A DNA stretch of 64,000 bases from Plectosphaerella cucumerina (Eukaryota; Ascomycota; Sordariomycetes; Glomerellales; Plectosphaerellaceae), in contig JAGPXD010000002.1 in NCBI GenBank assembly GCA_020746995.1, forward strand, positions 744,001 to 808,000. The letters run 5' to 3'. Both the position numbers and the translations under genes were made by a program. Shown piece by piece: positions 44,209-55,221 of this stretch (positions within the stretch are counted from its first letter, which is position 1; each line of letters begins with the position of its first letter). Under the pieces are notes generated by a model. It saw only the letters and a list, made by a program, of their open reading frames with translations. It was not told where the DNA came from and made no database searches.

Positions 44209-44585
44209 TGTTCGAGGTCACTGTGCAGTGTAAGGTAGCATGGCATCGATTACCTAGAGTAGGTAGGTACTGCCTGATGACGCTGCAGATAAGACACACT
44301 GATCTCTCATATACAACACTATGGGCAGTTCGACATTGCTCACTTGAACCCACAGCTACCAACTGTTGATTGGGTGGGTAGGTGATCTAGATATGTACAG
44401 AAAATGTGAGGCCGTTCTGACTTGCCAGTACCCAGCGCTCAATTCATCCCGGCCTCTTCCTCCTCCATTCTCCAACTTATGAACCTCAAGATTGCTCAGA
44501 AAAGCTCCAAGCCCAGGGTTGCTGCAGTACGGATGAAATGATGCACATCTCACTGCTGCTGCTGCCGCTGCCAATGTCCGCCCCT
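44209..44585. other. Convergent intergenic region
   Basis: 3' flanks of two genes. Nothing further seen. Confidence 0.5.
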
Positions 44586-45451
44586 TTAGCGGAAGTTGCC
44601 AGAGCCGTTGCAGCGGCTCAGGGGAATGCCGCTCTGGTTCTTGATGCAGACGGTGATGGCGCCCGAGATCCACTTGACGCCGTCGTAAGAGCCCTCCTCG
44701 TACGAGTCGGCCATCCAGGTGCCGGTCTGGACCAGAGAGCCAACGCAGCCGCGGAAAGTGCGACCGTAGCGGCGGTTCTTCCAGGGCCTGGTGATGACGA
44801 CACCCGTCTCGCCGGGGAAGATGGTACCGCGGACCGTAACGGTGGCCTGGGTGGTCCAGGTGCGGGAGTAGCTCACGCCAAAAGAGGCGCCGAGGCGGTC
44901 CTTGATGGCCTTGATGTCAAGGCCGGCGCTGGCGGAGACGCTGTTGGCGACGCTGAAGCTTGAGGCGACGGAGACGTCGATGCCGTTCCGTCCGGCGCCG
45001 ATGACGACGGGGGACATCTGCACATCCCAGTCGACGAAGCGCTGCGTGGTGTCGGTCACGTAGGACGTGGTGCCGCTGCAGGAGGACTGGCGGGCAGTGA
45101 GGGGGTGGGCCTCCTCGTCGCGCTCGACGATGTTGTTCTTGGCGTACTGGTCGCCCGACTCGAGGAAGGCAGTGTCGATCTCTGGGGTGTTGATGTCAAT
45201 GCCCTCAGACTCGAGGAGCTTCTCCCAGACGCTGACGTGAACAACCTCCACTGAAGGGGCGATTAGCGGGATAGGAAGCTGAAAGGCTTGAATTGGGACT
45301 TACTGCGGCCAGTGCCGTAGAGGATAACCTCATCAGGCTGGAGGACGTGGTCAGGAGTCCAGACGGTCGAGTTGAGGTCGCGCTCAGTCATGAAAGGGGC
45401 GGCAGAGACGGCCACGGCCATGCCGAGGGCGATGAAGCGAGAGGCAACCAT
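44586..45451 (-). CDS. Secreted effector-like protein (resembles the fungal Celp0028-like family)
   Basis: Two exons (45451-45304, 45250-44586) encode 270 residues. The signal peptide is clear (MVASRFIALGMAVAVSAAPF). The N-terminal segment DLNSTVWTPDHVLQPDEVIL followed by YGTGRMEVVHVSVWEKLL recalls proteins annotated as Celp0028 effector-like in plant-pathogenic fungi; this is from memory and tentative. A short acidic and basic linker (VERDEEAHPLTARQ) may be a pro-segment. The C-terminal domain (from SCSGTTSYVTDTTQRFVDWD) is rich in beta-forming Val/Thr/Ser, with cysteines at SCSG, RGCVGS, TVCIKN and SRCNG, enough for two disulfides. A TATAAA box lies 82 nt upstream. A secreted virulence-related role is inferred from context only. 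Confidence 0.75.
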
Positions 45452-45532
45452 TGTGATGGAGAAGGGGGAGGAAGTGAGAGAAGATGCTGGATAAAGAGTG
45501 AAGAAGAAGTGTTTGAGGAGACGAATAGACGT

Positions 45533-45540
45533 CCTTTATA
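45533..45540 (-). promoter_or_regulatory. TATA box of the secreted effector-like gene
   Basis: TATAAAGG on the minus strand about 82 nt before ATG 45451. Confidence 0.55.
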
Positions 45541-46313
45541 CTCCGGTCATTCTCTCAGTAACACTCGGCAGCCGTCGGCCATGACACCCCGAGTCGTTGG
45601 TTAGGTACTGGGTACGAACCCGAACCGCCTGACCGACCTCGACGTCCGAGTAAGGACCCCTTCCCGCGCCCACTATGAATCGGCACTTCATTGCCGGTCA
45701 AAGCTTGTCACTTAGCCCAGCCTTACCCCAAGCGCCAAGGGCGCGGGCACCAAACATCGCCATCCCTGAACTGCGAGTCATGGCGGAGCCCCATGATATA
45801 TTGCCCTCAAGCACCGAACGGGAAGGAGGCTCGTGGCCTCGCCCTATCCACCCTTATCATGTGTGCCTCTTCTGTCACAGGATTGGTTCATTTCTCAACA
45901 CCTGCGTTGTCGCTGCCGCCGAGGCTGTGGATTCTCTGCCGTCCCAGGATCCGCCTCGGCCTCGTGATGCCGGCACCCTGACACTCGTGATGTACACGAT
46001 GCTGGGGTTATGAGTCGTAAGGAAGTCGAGGATCGTGAGAAACATGCTCAGAGCCGCGGACAAGAGGCATCACGAGACGGCTTGAGCAATTTCCGGACAT
46101 GACTTGATGGCTTGATGGGTCGTTTATCTCGCGACATTGTGCGGGCGCTTCTAATCACGGCGGCTCCGTTGAGAGATCAAGGGTCATCAGTTCGAGGGTC
46201 TGGAACTGGAGGAAGCTGGAAAGAGAATCATGTTGGTGGAGAAGACGGCATCTGTTCGTCCGAGAAGATTCACAAGTGAGGTGCCGAGGACGGGCCCCGT
46301 GAAGCGCTAACTG

Positions 46314-46319
46314 TATAAG
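46314..46319 (+). promoter_or_regulatory. TATA-like box of the small cysteine-rich protein gene
   Basis: TATAAG about 130 nt before ATG 46448. Confidence 0.45.
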
Positions 46320-46447
46320 AATGAGGACTACTTCCACCATGACAAGCCTTCTGCCTCATCACTCATCATCCCACCCGCTCCCAAGTCCTTCTTTTTCCAT
46401 CGAGCTTTTCAGAACTTCTCAGCCTTTCCCTCCGTCAAGCCATCATA

Positions 46448-46912
46448 ATGAAGTTCCTCTCCGCCGCTGCTCTTCTGGCCCTGGCCGCTGGGTGAGCCGC
46501 CTCCCCCTTTTCGTGTCATCTCTGACCGGGAAACTAACATCTCCAGTGTTGCTGCCGACCTACACAACGTCGCCGTCTGCGTCAACAACAGGAGATCTAC
46601 TCCCATCGGAGGCACCGGCTGGAGCGTCAGCTACAACTGGGCCAAGAACTACGAGATCGACCCCACTGCGACCAAGTGCGCCTGTGACTTGTACAGGCAG
46701 CGCAACACCGGCAACAAGCAGTGGGACAAGTGCCCTGACTGCACCTTTGACGGTCTCGGCTGCAACTCTGCCGGCTGGCACATTGGCGGTGACGAGGTGA
46801 GAACATTACTCGTGCGGTCCCCTGCGCGTCTCCAGTATGCTGATTGTTTCCTCTCTAGATGGACTACTACTGCAACAAGAAGTGCGGTGCCCAGGGTTCT
46901 GAGGCTAACTAA
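46448..46912 (+). CDS. Small secreted cysteine-rich protein (eight cysteines)
   Basis: Three exons (46448-46491, 46547-46796, 46859-46912) encode 115 residues. The signal peptide is MKFLSAAALLALAAGVAA. The mature part of about 97 residues has eight cysteines in the order VCVNN, KCACDLY, KCPDCTF, LGCNS, YYCNK, KCGAQ, an even number fitting four disulfides. It is rich in Asn/Trp/Gly/Lys (NNRRSTPIGGTGWSVSYNW). Intron 2 removes an in-frame run before the last two cysteines, so the splice is needed to complete the cysteine set. Size, secretion and cysteine content match fungal effectors or antimicrobial proteins; no named family was recognised. A TATA-like box sits about 130 nt upstream. Confidence 0.8.
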
Positions 46913-47824
46913 GCTGGCATGGGGCATGGGAGAGTGGTTGCGGGGTAAAGGCGCAAGGGATCTGCTGCGGGCGACTCGTACACGTAGAGCTGTTATCGCC
47001 ATTAATTCAATGTTGACTGAGCTCTGCGACCTGATGTGTCTTGTGGAGTCGATGCCATCCCACCTCAGCCATCTTCTGAGGGCAAATTTCGCCGTATCTC
47101 CCCCCTTTGCGTCAACCCATGGGAAGCTTGCCCACATTCCGTGATAGATCTGAACTAACCCAAGGGGGTGATAAAATAAGAGGCCAGCGCTATCCCGTCG
47201 GGGAGATTCCCGAGCCTTGCTGGGCGCGCCTCAGATAGACTACCTCGCCGTTGCAGGGGACGTGCTGGCGGCGGGAGGAATGCTTGACAACCACTCTCTC
47301 CCTCTTCCCTGCTAGTCCTTCACAGCTGTCAGCGAGCGCGGTAATATCAATTAAAGATGGGACGACGTCGGCACGTTTGCTCGGATCCAAGTCAGCACCC
47401 TTGTCGATCGTATCTCCTCTGACTCGAGATCCCGTCTTGGCCGCTTTGCAGTGCTCATTTGGCAATTTCTCCGTACAAGTCTCCGGTCCGACAGTGCGGG
47501 CCGACAGCAGGGGCCTTGCTTGTCCGGCATCTTGCGGTCGAAGGGCGCGTGGGTTGACGGGCGCTCGCCATTGCTCCCCATTGCCCGGATCCTAACTATC
47601 CGTCTCCATGACTCGGCGTGGAGAAGCAGCGTGGATCAGACACAAAACATGGGGCGGGGGGAACACTGGGAAATGGAAGGCTTCAATGGGTTCCGTTTTG
47701 TGCTATCAAGGCCCACTGGGCTGCCTTGCAATCTTCCAAAACAAGGCAGGGCTGGACGTGGTTTGCTCCTAAACATCTGCCTAGAGACCCCTGGGCCTCG
47801 TGACCAATGTCGATGAGGCCATGA
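46913..47824. other. Convergent intergenic region
   Basis: About 0.9 kb between the small secreted protein and the glycosyltransferase genes. Overlapping motif-free frames only. Confidence 0.5.
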
Positions 47825-49054
47825 TCATCTCCACATCGTTGAAGCCGTCGTCGGCGTTGCCCTGAACATCTGCTCAGTAGCCGGCTCCGGTGTTAGTGGC
47901 TCAACCACCCTTGTGGACGCCCAGTGGACGGTCCCATAACGATAGAGCTCTCCGTAAGTCCCCGGCCGGTGGTCGGCGTCCCAGAATTCCCTCTTCTTGA
48001 CCAGGTCTCCGAGTGCCGGCAGCCCCCCGGCCGAGTTGTGGTAGACCTTGTACATGTGGCTCTCCTCGAGCACCTCCACCACAAACTTCTCCGCGGCGGC
48101 CCTCTTCTCCGGACTCGGGTCGTCCAGCGGGGTGGTGAAGAGGTCCACCTGCCTCTTTCCGTCGTACGCCGTCCTGATGGCACCCAGGATGCCGTTGCGG
48201 ATCCCCTCCACTAGGAAAACTTTGTTCTCGAAGTATTCGCGGCCGTTCCACCCCGTGCGCACGTCGAGGAGGTTCTTGGTGCGGTCTCCGACGAGCATCT
48301 GCGCGACGTAATCGCTCATGTGGACGACCTTGTCCGCGAAATCCCAGTCTCTCATGCCTTCGGCGAGGCCGATGTCCTTCATAAGGGGCAGCTTGTGGAA
48401 GCCGTCGGCATTTGTGCGGCCCCTCCACAACTCTTTGTAGCCATTGTGCCAGTTTCGGATGAACTCGCTACCCTTGCGGGCGGCGATCATGTAGTTGCCG
48501 AAGCTGCCCCATTCCTTGCGGATCTGGCCGGTGATGATCCACAGGCCAATCTCGTACGGCGAGTCCGAGGCAGTCAGGTGATTCCAGAAGAGGTCGTCAA
48601 GGTGCGTGTGAAGCATGTTCCCCACGTCCATCCAGACGCCGCCGTGCTCGAACAGGAGGGGCAGACGGACCAGGTCGGCGGCGTGCTGCGCGGCGTGGGC
48701 CCCGTCCATGGTCCGGTGATTGAAGCAGTCTGGGAACCATTCCTGGTCGATGTATCGGTACACATTATTCGGGGAGTCGTCGATCAGGTCGACGAGTCGG
48801 ACGGTCCAGGATGGGCCGAGCTTGCGCACCCAGTTGACAACAGTGCAACGATAGCTGGGGTACATGGCCTCGAGGCCCTTGTCCCAGAAGGCCCAAACAT
48901 TCTTCTCTCCATTGACGGGACGGAAAGTGCCGAGCTCGCTAAGTATTTCCTCGTCGGATCGTAGGTCCAGCTGCGATGATGGGACCTCGCGTAGCTTTGT
49001 GGCCGATTTTGGGATGGAGAATTTAGCGGTCTGACGCCTTTTCGGTTGCGTCAT
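47825..49054 (-). CDS. GT32-type glycosyltransferase (capsular-polysaccharide-synthesis protein family)
   Basis: Single exon, 409 residues. ATG 49054 (MTQPKRRQ) is used because the 10 codons further upstream start at a near-cognate TTG. Early NVWAFWDKGLEAMYPSYRCT matches the family's nucleotide-sugar-fold start; the key motif ADLVRLPLLFEHGGVWMDVG is the GT32/Caps_synth signature (DLVRxxLLxxxGGxxxD), with the aspartates that bind metal and sugar nucleotide. There is no signal peptide or membrane helix, so the protein is probably cytosolic or lacks a mapped targeting exon, unlike Golgi Och1-type GT32 enzymes. It may modify a secondary metabolite or small glycoconjugate; the substrate cannot be read. 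It lies between secreted-protein genes and an esterase-like gene. Confidence 0.85.
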   Translation of the reverse strand: MTQPKRRQTAKFSIPKSATKLREVPSSQLDLRSDEEILSELGTFRPVNGEKNVWAFWDKGLEAMYPSYRCTVVNWVRKLGPSWTVRLVDLIDDSPNNVYRYIDQEWFPDCFNHRTMDGAHAAQHAADLVRLPLLFEHGGVWMDVGNMLHTHLDDLFWNHLTASDSPYEIGLWIITGQIRKEWGSFGNYMIAARKGSEFIRNWHNGYKELWRGRTNADGFHKLPLMKDIGLAEGMRDWDFADKVVHMSDYVAQMLVGDRTKNLLDVRTGWNGREYFENKVFLVEGIRNGILGAIRTAYDGKRQVDLFTTPLDDPSPEKRAAAEKFVVEVLEESHMYKVYHNSAGGLPALGDLVKKREFWDADHRPGTYGELYRYGTVHWASTRVVEPLTPEPATEQMFRATPTTASTMWR

Positions 49055-49830
49055 GATGGCTGTTATGGCCGTTTCAATGATCAAGTTGTTGAAGGGAATG
49101 AGAGAGAACAGTGAGAGAAGGAGATCGCAGCTTTTCGTAGATGTTCAGATCGAGAGTTTTCAAGTTCAAGGTTGCTCCTTCCGTACTTCATTTCGTGCTT
49201 GCCTTCACACCGCTTCAACAAAATGACCTCATAGTTGCTCAGAGCTGAGGTCCTTCTAAGTTTTCCCCTTTTCCCCCTGAGACCGTCCAGAAGCCGTGGT
49301 TGGCTGGCCCCCTTTCTCTCCTCCCAAAAAGGGCAAGTGGCGATGATTCATTCTCACTAATTCTGGGCTTTGGGGTACGATAGTGGATCTGCGACTGCGA
49401 TTGACCTCTAAAAAGCCTCTCCATGGAAGTCTGTGTTGCTGAAGCTGTGAAATAGGGCCCCATTTTGGGCATGTGTTACTGACTTTTGTCGGCCAGCCGA
49501 TTTGGACGCCACGGTTCTCAAAGCTTTTGCTTGGCGGCGACATCCTGCGCGTTGATACTTCTCGGTTCAAGGCGGTACTGACTCATTCCCGAGAGATGTG
49601 CATCTGCCAAGATGCACTCATCACGGGCAAGAAGAAGCATTGGACGTGACGCGCTTGTAGCTACATGCTACCTATCTGATCATAAGCACTCGGTATCAAT
49701 ACGCGGAATTCTCGATCAACACGCAGATATAAGAATCAGAGAACCCTCTGGACCAGCTCATCTCACCTTCCATCCATCTCAACTCAAAACGGGAGTTTCA
49801 ATAGAGAAGCAACCCCTCAAGACGTCAATC
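49055..49830. other. Divergent intergenic region
   Basis: Promoters of the glycosyltransferase and the alpha/beta hydrolase. A TATAAG at 49728-49733 serves the latter. No gene seen. Confidence 0.5.
49728..49733 (+). promoter_or_regulatory. TATA-like box of the alpha/beta hydrolase gene
   Basis: TATAAG about 98 nt before ATG 49831. Confidence 0.45.
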
Positions 49831-51123
49831 ATGGTTCTCCTCAAATCCAGGCCGGAGTATGTCGACGTCGACGCCGACTTCACTCCCCTCCCAAAGCACG
49901 GCCACCTTTCGGAAAAGCACCCCGCATTCGCTGCCATCGAGACTGCCATTGGCGCCGCATTCGCACCATTCTGGGCGCTGCCGGACTTTGCTACATTCCG
50001 TGAAGCAGCCGGAGGTGCCGACGCTGTTATGCCGCCCGGTGGCCCAGACCGCTACAAGGATGTGGCAACCGAGCTCATTGAATTCCAAGCCCGCGACGGC
50101 CACCTGGTAGAGCTCAAGGTGTACAAGTCGCCCAATGTTGCGCCCAACGCCACCCTGATGTATCGCATGCACGGTGGTGGTAAGAATTAGAGCTTTTCTC
50201 TCTCAGTTTAAAGGAGCAGACTAACATCAGCCAGGCTGGTGCGTCGGGAGTCATGAAGTCGACGGTACGGAGAATGTCTACGCCGCGACTAACACCAACA
50301 TTGTTGTCGTGAGCGTGAAGTATCGAAAGTGAGCAAGAACGCATGTTCCAAACCCCAACTAGACTAACGGCAGCGCAGAGCCCCTGAGTACCCCTTCCCA
50401 TGCGGTCCGAACGATTGCTACGACGGGTTGATGTGGGTAAGTGTCACCAATGGACAACCACAAATGGCAGAACTGACCACTCGTAGTGCCGGAAGAACTT
50501 TCAGTCCCTGGGTATCGATCCCAGGAAGACCATTCTGAGCGGGAGCAGCTCCGGTGGTAATCTGGTACGTCGTCTGAGATCTTATCAGCCTCACACATTG
50601 ACATTCCCTAGGCAGCTTGTCTCGCCATCCAGTGCAGAGACGAAGGCATTCCCGGCATCGTCGCCCAGGTCCTCCACTTTCCCCCGACAAGTCACCCAAA
50701 GTACTTCCCGAGGGACAGGTATGAGTTTGGCAGCTACGTGCAGAACAGCAGCAACCCCGTCCTGAGCACGATTTGGATGGAGGCTTTCCTGGATGCATAC
50801 GTCCCTCACCCCAGCCCTGATCACCGGCACTCGCCACTTCTCACACCTTCACTGAAAGGGCTGCCTCCCACTCGTCAGTATACCCGAAACTATTTACATT
50901 CCCTGATCTGACCGAAGCAGTCATTCAATGTGGAGGCCTCGACATCTTGCGAGACGATGCATTCGCATATGCCGAGGCGCTTTCGGATAGCGGGACCAGC
51001 GTCGAGTTCTACGTGTATAAGGGGCTGCCGCATTGCTTCACTGAGATGCTACTCGATATTCCGGAGACGGCCGAGTTCTATCAAAGGTACATGGACTTTT
51101 TGGAAAGACGCACTTCGGGGTAG
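49831..51123 (+). CDS. Alpha/beta hydrolase-3 family esterase/lipase-like enzyme (HGGG type)
   Basis: Six exons (49831-50179, 50235-50328, 50379-50436, 50487-50564, 50612-50873, 50921-51123) encode 347 residues. The splices rebuild the hormone-sensitive-lipase-like fold: oxyanion motif MHGGGWCVGS, then VVVSVKYRKAPEYPFP, the nucleophile elbow ILSGSSSGGNLAA, the acid region QCGGLDILRDD and the His loop KGLPHCFTEM. The Ser, Asp and His triad is thus visible and intact. No signal peptide, so intracellular. Family members hydrolyse carboxylic esters, including acetylated secondary metabolites and xenobiotics; the substrate is unknown. Intron 5 is only 47 nt with donor GTCAGT. The neighbouring glycosyltransferase is divergent from it across 0.8 kb, so the two might share regulation. 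Confidence 0.9.
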
Positions 51124-51296
51124 ATACTTCTTTTCATCCCAGCAGAGAATACCAGCTAGTCCAGTTTCCTTTTTCTGTGAAGCCGTTCAGTTCGATAAAA
51201 AAGTCATAGACCGTATCACTCGTCGCTAGGACAATATTCTCGTCCAATGCTAAATCTTTGGCTGGGTTAGGGAAGGGGGGGAAGTCAAAAAGGAAT

Positions 51297-51404
51297 TGAT
51301 GAGAGTGGGATTCGAACCCACGCCATTACTGACTAGTAGGCTGGTTGTCGCTCTGACGAACGGCTTCCTGAAACTAGCGCCTTAGACCACTCGGCCATCT
51401 CACC
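51297..51404 (-). tRNA. tRNA-Leu (anticodon CAG) with an intron of about 28 nt
   Basis: Read on the minus strand: acceptor GGTGAGA pairs with TCTCATC (one G-T wobble), discriminator A, A-box TGGCCGAGTGGTCTAAGGC, anticodon stem CTAGT with ACTAG, loop TT-CAG-G followed by an intron at about 51339-51366, a long variable arm as expected for Leu, and T-arm GTGGG-TTCGAAT-CCCAC. Anticodon CAG decodes CTG leucine. The intron position after base 37 is canonical; its ends could shift by one base. Confidence 0.92.
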
Positions 51405-51820
51405 TGTTCGATGATTAACTCCCCGAGTTTGACACCTATGTAGACTTGGTGCTTCGTCGAAATCACGCAGACGTATCATCCAATACCAGACTGAGGCTAT
51501 TCTCCTGGACTATTCAAAGATTCCGCAATCGATGATTATTCAAGAAACCCACATCGTGAATGATAAGGTTCTAAACCAAAATTAGTCTGCAATCGGGCTC
51601 TGATGTCTTCGAACAAGCCGGCTCGAGTTGCCTGCATTCCGACATTAAAGCGGCTGGCATCAGCACCCGAGAGAAGCGGTTGCATTGATAAGTTCAGATA
51701 CGACTAGATCAAACAGTGAAATTGAGTATAAGTTGTGTAGATTGAAGCTACTGAGTTTGTGTTCGGGCTCCATGCTTGAAGAACAGGCAAGATAGAAGTC
51801 TGCTACGGCTCCAGCAGCAT
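51405..51820. other. Intergenic region between tRNA-Leu and the GEgh16-type gene
   Basis: No gene seen; 3' flank of the GEgh16-type gene. Confidence 0.5.
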
Positions 51821-52736
51821 TTAAGCGCTGAAAGCAACGGCGCGCCTGGCATTCTTGGATCCCTTGGTGCTCTTGGCGGCAGCGGCGGCAGGAACAGCAG
51901 AAGTCGCAGCCGGAGCGGCGGGTGCCGCGGGAGATCCGTTGACAATCTGGAAGGGCACGACGCCGCCAAAAGGTCCAGCCTTGTTGCTGTTGGCGATCTT
52001 GGCGAGGCACACGTTCTCAATGCCGTTCATGGTGCCGGTACACGTAGTGCCGTCGGGGACGGAGAAAGCCATGGGCTGCACGCTCTCGTCAGTTTCTTGT
52101 TCTAGAGGCGAAAAAGGGAAACTCACGAAGTCCTGGTTGACGTTGGCGGCACGCTTCTCAATGCCCAGGCCGCGGCGAACGCGCTCGACAGTCCGGCTGA
52201 AGATTGTATCACGGGGAACCTTGCCATTGGGCCTGATGTTGCCGTTGTTACCGGGGACTTGGGTGGTGGCCGTGAGCTTGATGCCTTGGGAGAATTGGCC
52301 GGTGGCCGTGGGGTCGACGACGGCCTCGATGGGACCGGCGCCGTCGGTGGTGACGACGTGGAAGACGCCGGAGAGGGAGCCGCCCTGGGCAGAGACCTGG
52401 GGAAGGGTGTTGCCGGATAGGTCCATGGCCTGGGCGACCATGGAGACGTCGTTCTTGCCCTGGCCGGTCGTCTTGCCGAGGCCATCGGTCATGATATCGG
52501 TGCTCTTGAAGACGGTGGTGTCGACCTCAGTCTGGGCTTGTCAGCATAAATGTCTCCCAAAGAAACTGATGGTCGGTACTCACAACCCGGTTTCTTCCCG
52601 GGCCGGGGACTACTCCGCCCTGGATGGCGAGGGCGGTTCCGTTGCCACCGGCATCGCCTACGACCGAGGCCACCTTGCCGTGAGCGGCAACGAGAGTGGA
52701 TGCGGCCAGCGCAGCGAGGAGAGACTTGGCGAACAT
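51821..52736 (-). CDS. GEgh16/Mas-type secreted appressorial protein
   Basis: Three exons (52736-52584, 52531-52127, 52075-51821) encode 270 residues. The signal peptide is MFAKSLLAALAASTLVAAHG. The mature start HGKVASVVGDAGGNGTALAI, the middle DVSMVAQAMDLSGNTLPQVS and SGVFHVVTTDGAGPIEAVVD, and the late CTGTMNGIENVCLAKIAN match the fungal GEgh16/GEgh16H family, whose members (for example Gas1/Gas2 and Mas proteins in Magnaporthe) are expressed in appressoria and contribute to penetration. The tail is Ala/Pro-rich and basic (AAKSTKGSKNARRAVAF). Exons 2 and 3 join as DF|PMAFSVPD at the conserved place. A TATAAAAG box is about 182 nt upstream. The family is well recognised; its biochemical action is not established. 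Confidence 0.88.
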
Positions 52737-52917
52737 TATGATGGAGGTGGGAAAAGATCTGATGCGGTTGAATCGTGGGGAAAAAGTTGATAGAGGAAAT
52801 GGGCTCGAGTCAATCGATGCCGACGAAGAGAAGGAGGAAGTGGAGGTGGTGAGGTCTGGGATGGAGTGTGAGATGAGACTGAAGACATGAGTTATCTACT
52901 GGGGGAAGGCCTAATGG

Positions 52918-52925
52918 CTTTTATA
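52918..52925 (-). promoter_or_regulatory. TATA box of the GEgh16-type gene
   Basis: TATAAAAG on the minus strand about 182 nt before ATG 52736. Confidence 0.5.
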
Positions 52926-55123
52926 CTCCATGGTGGATGGCTTCGAACATGTAAGTGACCTTGCGATGTACCGTGAAAAGGGGCCGTCCGCCGTCGCTGT
53001 GGTCTCACGCTCGCATCACCAAGGAGGTGAAGGTTAGCACCGAAACACCATTCCCCGGCAAATCAGAGCATCTCCCGCACATCAAGTGGATCGTTCCAGA
53101 CGATTACGATGGCAGGAGTAATCCATCGCGGGTGCCGATGCCGCGGAGATCAGCAGCATCCTGGTGGTGATTCGCGGCCGTCATGACGGGCGGCTCCGAA
53201 GCTCTCTGCGCGGTGATCAACTGGGGGTCCGAGACCCAATGCGAAGGGAGTCCAAAGCAGTGGGCTTGCGGTTTGACGGCGTAGGAGAGAACGCGCGTTG
53301 TGATGAAACGTGAAGGTGGGCTTCAGATGGTTTGCTGGGGATGTCTCGGCGGCGAGTCCGCATACTCGGCCGCTGCCAGAACCACATTTTGTTCATCGCA
53401 TCCATGATCGTCCGATGAACGGGCTGCAGCAGGTCGGGCAATTCATGGCAGCGACCGTTTGATCGCGTGCCGTGAGCCGCATCGGACAGCAATGAAGGGC
53501 ACTGAGACCTCCAGCTGTGACCGTATGCGGTCGATGTGATCAGAGTCTTCTCCTCTGGGGGAGAGGGGGTGGTTCGTTCTGAAGAGGGGCTTCGGACACG
53601 TCCAGCTCTAGTTTTCGCCGTTTATCGGCCGAGTTGTTTGCTGAACGGGATGCCATCTTCTGCCTCAGGGATGGGCTCGACGGTGCGATGTGTTACTTAC
53701 AGGAATGCCGCTGAAGTCCATTGACATGGCCGCGCAACACCGCCAGGCACCCATCATGGCTTGAAGCTTGAAGCAATCGTCAGAGCTTCTCCCGCATCAT
53801 CGGTGTAGCACGTCCTACCATTGCCTCCTTTGGTCGCTGACCGCTGCGAGTCGAGCCGATGTTGCCGACTCCCGGACGAGTCCACCGCCTAGTGGCCCCC
53901 TGACGGAGCCGAGACTTCGGGCGAAACCCGTCTCCGACAGAAGGTCGAGCCGATGCCAAGGGCTGTCAAGCGGTTTGGCAGCTCGGCGAGCCCTTTGATC
54001 GGACTGACCGTACGAAGGTGATAATGGACATGGTGGAAGAGTGATGGTGAAGACAGACTTGAGGAGTCCAGACGAAACGCTGAGTGGCAGCTGACGTGCC
54101 GTGAATTGGGAAAGACGATGAGACGTGAGGGGATGTGGTTCGGCCGTCGGCATTATTTCCGAGCGACGATGCGAGGTCTTGACTCGCCGGCCGGCGCGGC
54201 TGGCGTTGAGGGGTCTTTCGCCTTTCCGGGGTTTTACAGAGGGGTCGTCAGATCTTGTCAGAAGCATCCTCATAATGACCAGGGCTTCTCAAGCGCCATT
54301 CTATTTCATCGTGCTGTTTTCAGATGGTGCTTCGCTTTAGGTCCTTACGGCGAGCTGTTGGATGGAGCGTCGCCATTCGTATGTCCACCAATGGTGAGGT
54401 ATCGACGGAGACATTTTGAGCTGACTTCAGAGTAGGTACTAATGGTGGCGCGAAGCATCTTGGTGGGCTTGCGGCTACTGCTTTCACATACCCTGCCATA
54501 GGGCAGCTCGAGTCGTTCGCTACAGCCGACATGTATTGATGGACCAAATCTTCCCAAGTCGGATGAAAGTCTGTTGTGGTTCTCCAAAAAGTCAGTTGGC
54601 CTGCCTCGATCACAGGGCTGATCTGCAAGGTAACCGTTGGAGGCCTACGCCAAGTCCAACCTCATTTCTCGCGGCGGAGGCATCCCACAGCTCTGGGAAT
54701 CACCTCATACTGAAGATCCCCGCACACCACCAACAGGCAGATCTCCCTTGCTCAGCCTGAAGCCAGGCACCAGTCAGTGCTCTCGGGTCCGTCGTTCTAG
54801 CGCCTCGTGACGGGCGCCAAGTGCTGCACGAATGCATCTCACTGGGCTGGAATCCCTGCAGCCCAAAGGCTTGACCCAATGCTTGATTGCCCGCGGACCG
54901 GGGTTCCTGCAGCCAACGGTCTTCAGCCCCGGAGCGGACGGGGGCACCACTGCAGACCATCCCGCCTTTTCAGGCGAAGCGCGAGCCCGCCGCAGGTGGC
55001 ACGGCCGAAGAAGCCACTTATGACGGAGGGTAAGATGAGGGGTAAACAAAGAGGCTGTGTCGAAGCTGGCCAACCGACGAGGAGGCCTCTGCACGACGGA
55101 TGCGATTGCCTGGCTTGCCTGGG

Positions 55124-55130
55124 TATATAG
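55124..55130 (+). promoter_or_regulatory. TATA box of the annexin gene
   Basis: TATATAG about 92 nt before ATG 55222. Confidence 0.5.
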
Positions 55131-55221
55131 CAATGGCCTTGGGGGCCGAGGTGATGGTTGGGCCGTCATCATCGACACATTCATCATTGTCGCAAGCTCC
55201 AGCGTTTGAGACACCATCGAC

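Larger units (their letters stand above)
45452..46447. other. Divergent intergenic region between two secreted-protein genes
   Basis: About 1 kb holding two promoters with TATA boxes at 45533-45540 (minus) and 46314-46319 (plus). No gene seen. Confidence 0.5.
52737..55221. other. Intergenic region between GEgh16-type and annexin genes
   Basis: About 2.5 kb of divergent upstream DNA. Open frames on both strands are motif-free and overlapping. Two promoters lie at its ends (TATA at 52918-52925 and 55124-55130). I see no repeats or relics. Confidence 0.45.

Noticed and set aside
40718..47000. A secondary-metabolite biosynthetic cluster around the P450
   Set aside because: No polyketide synthase, peptide synthetase, terpene cyclase or cluster regulator is present in the window.
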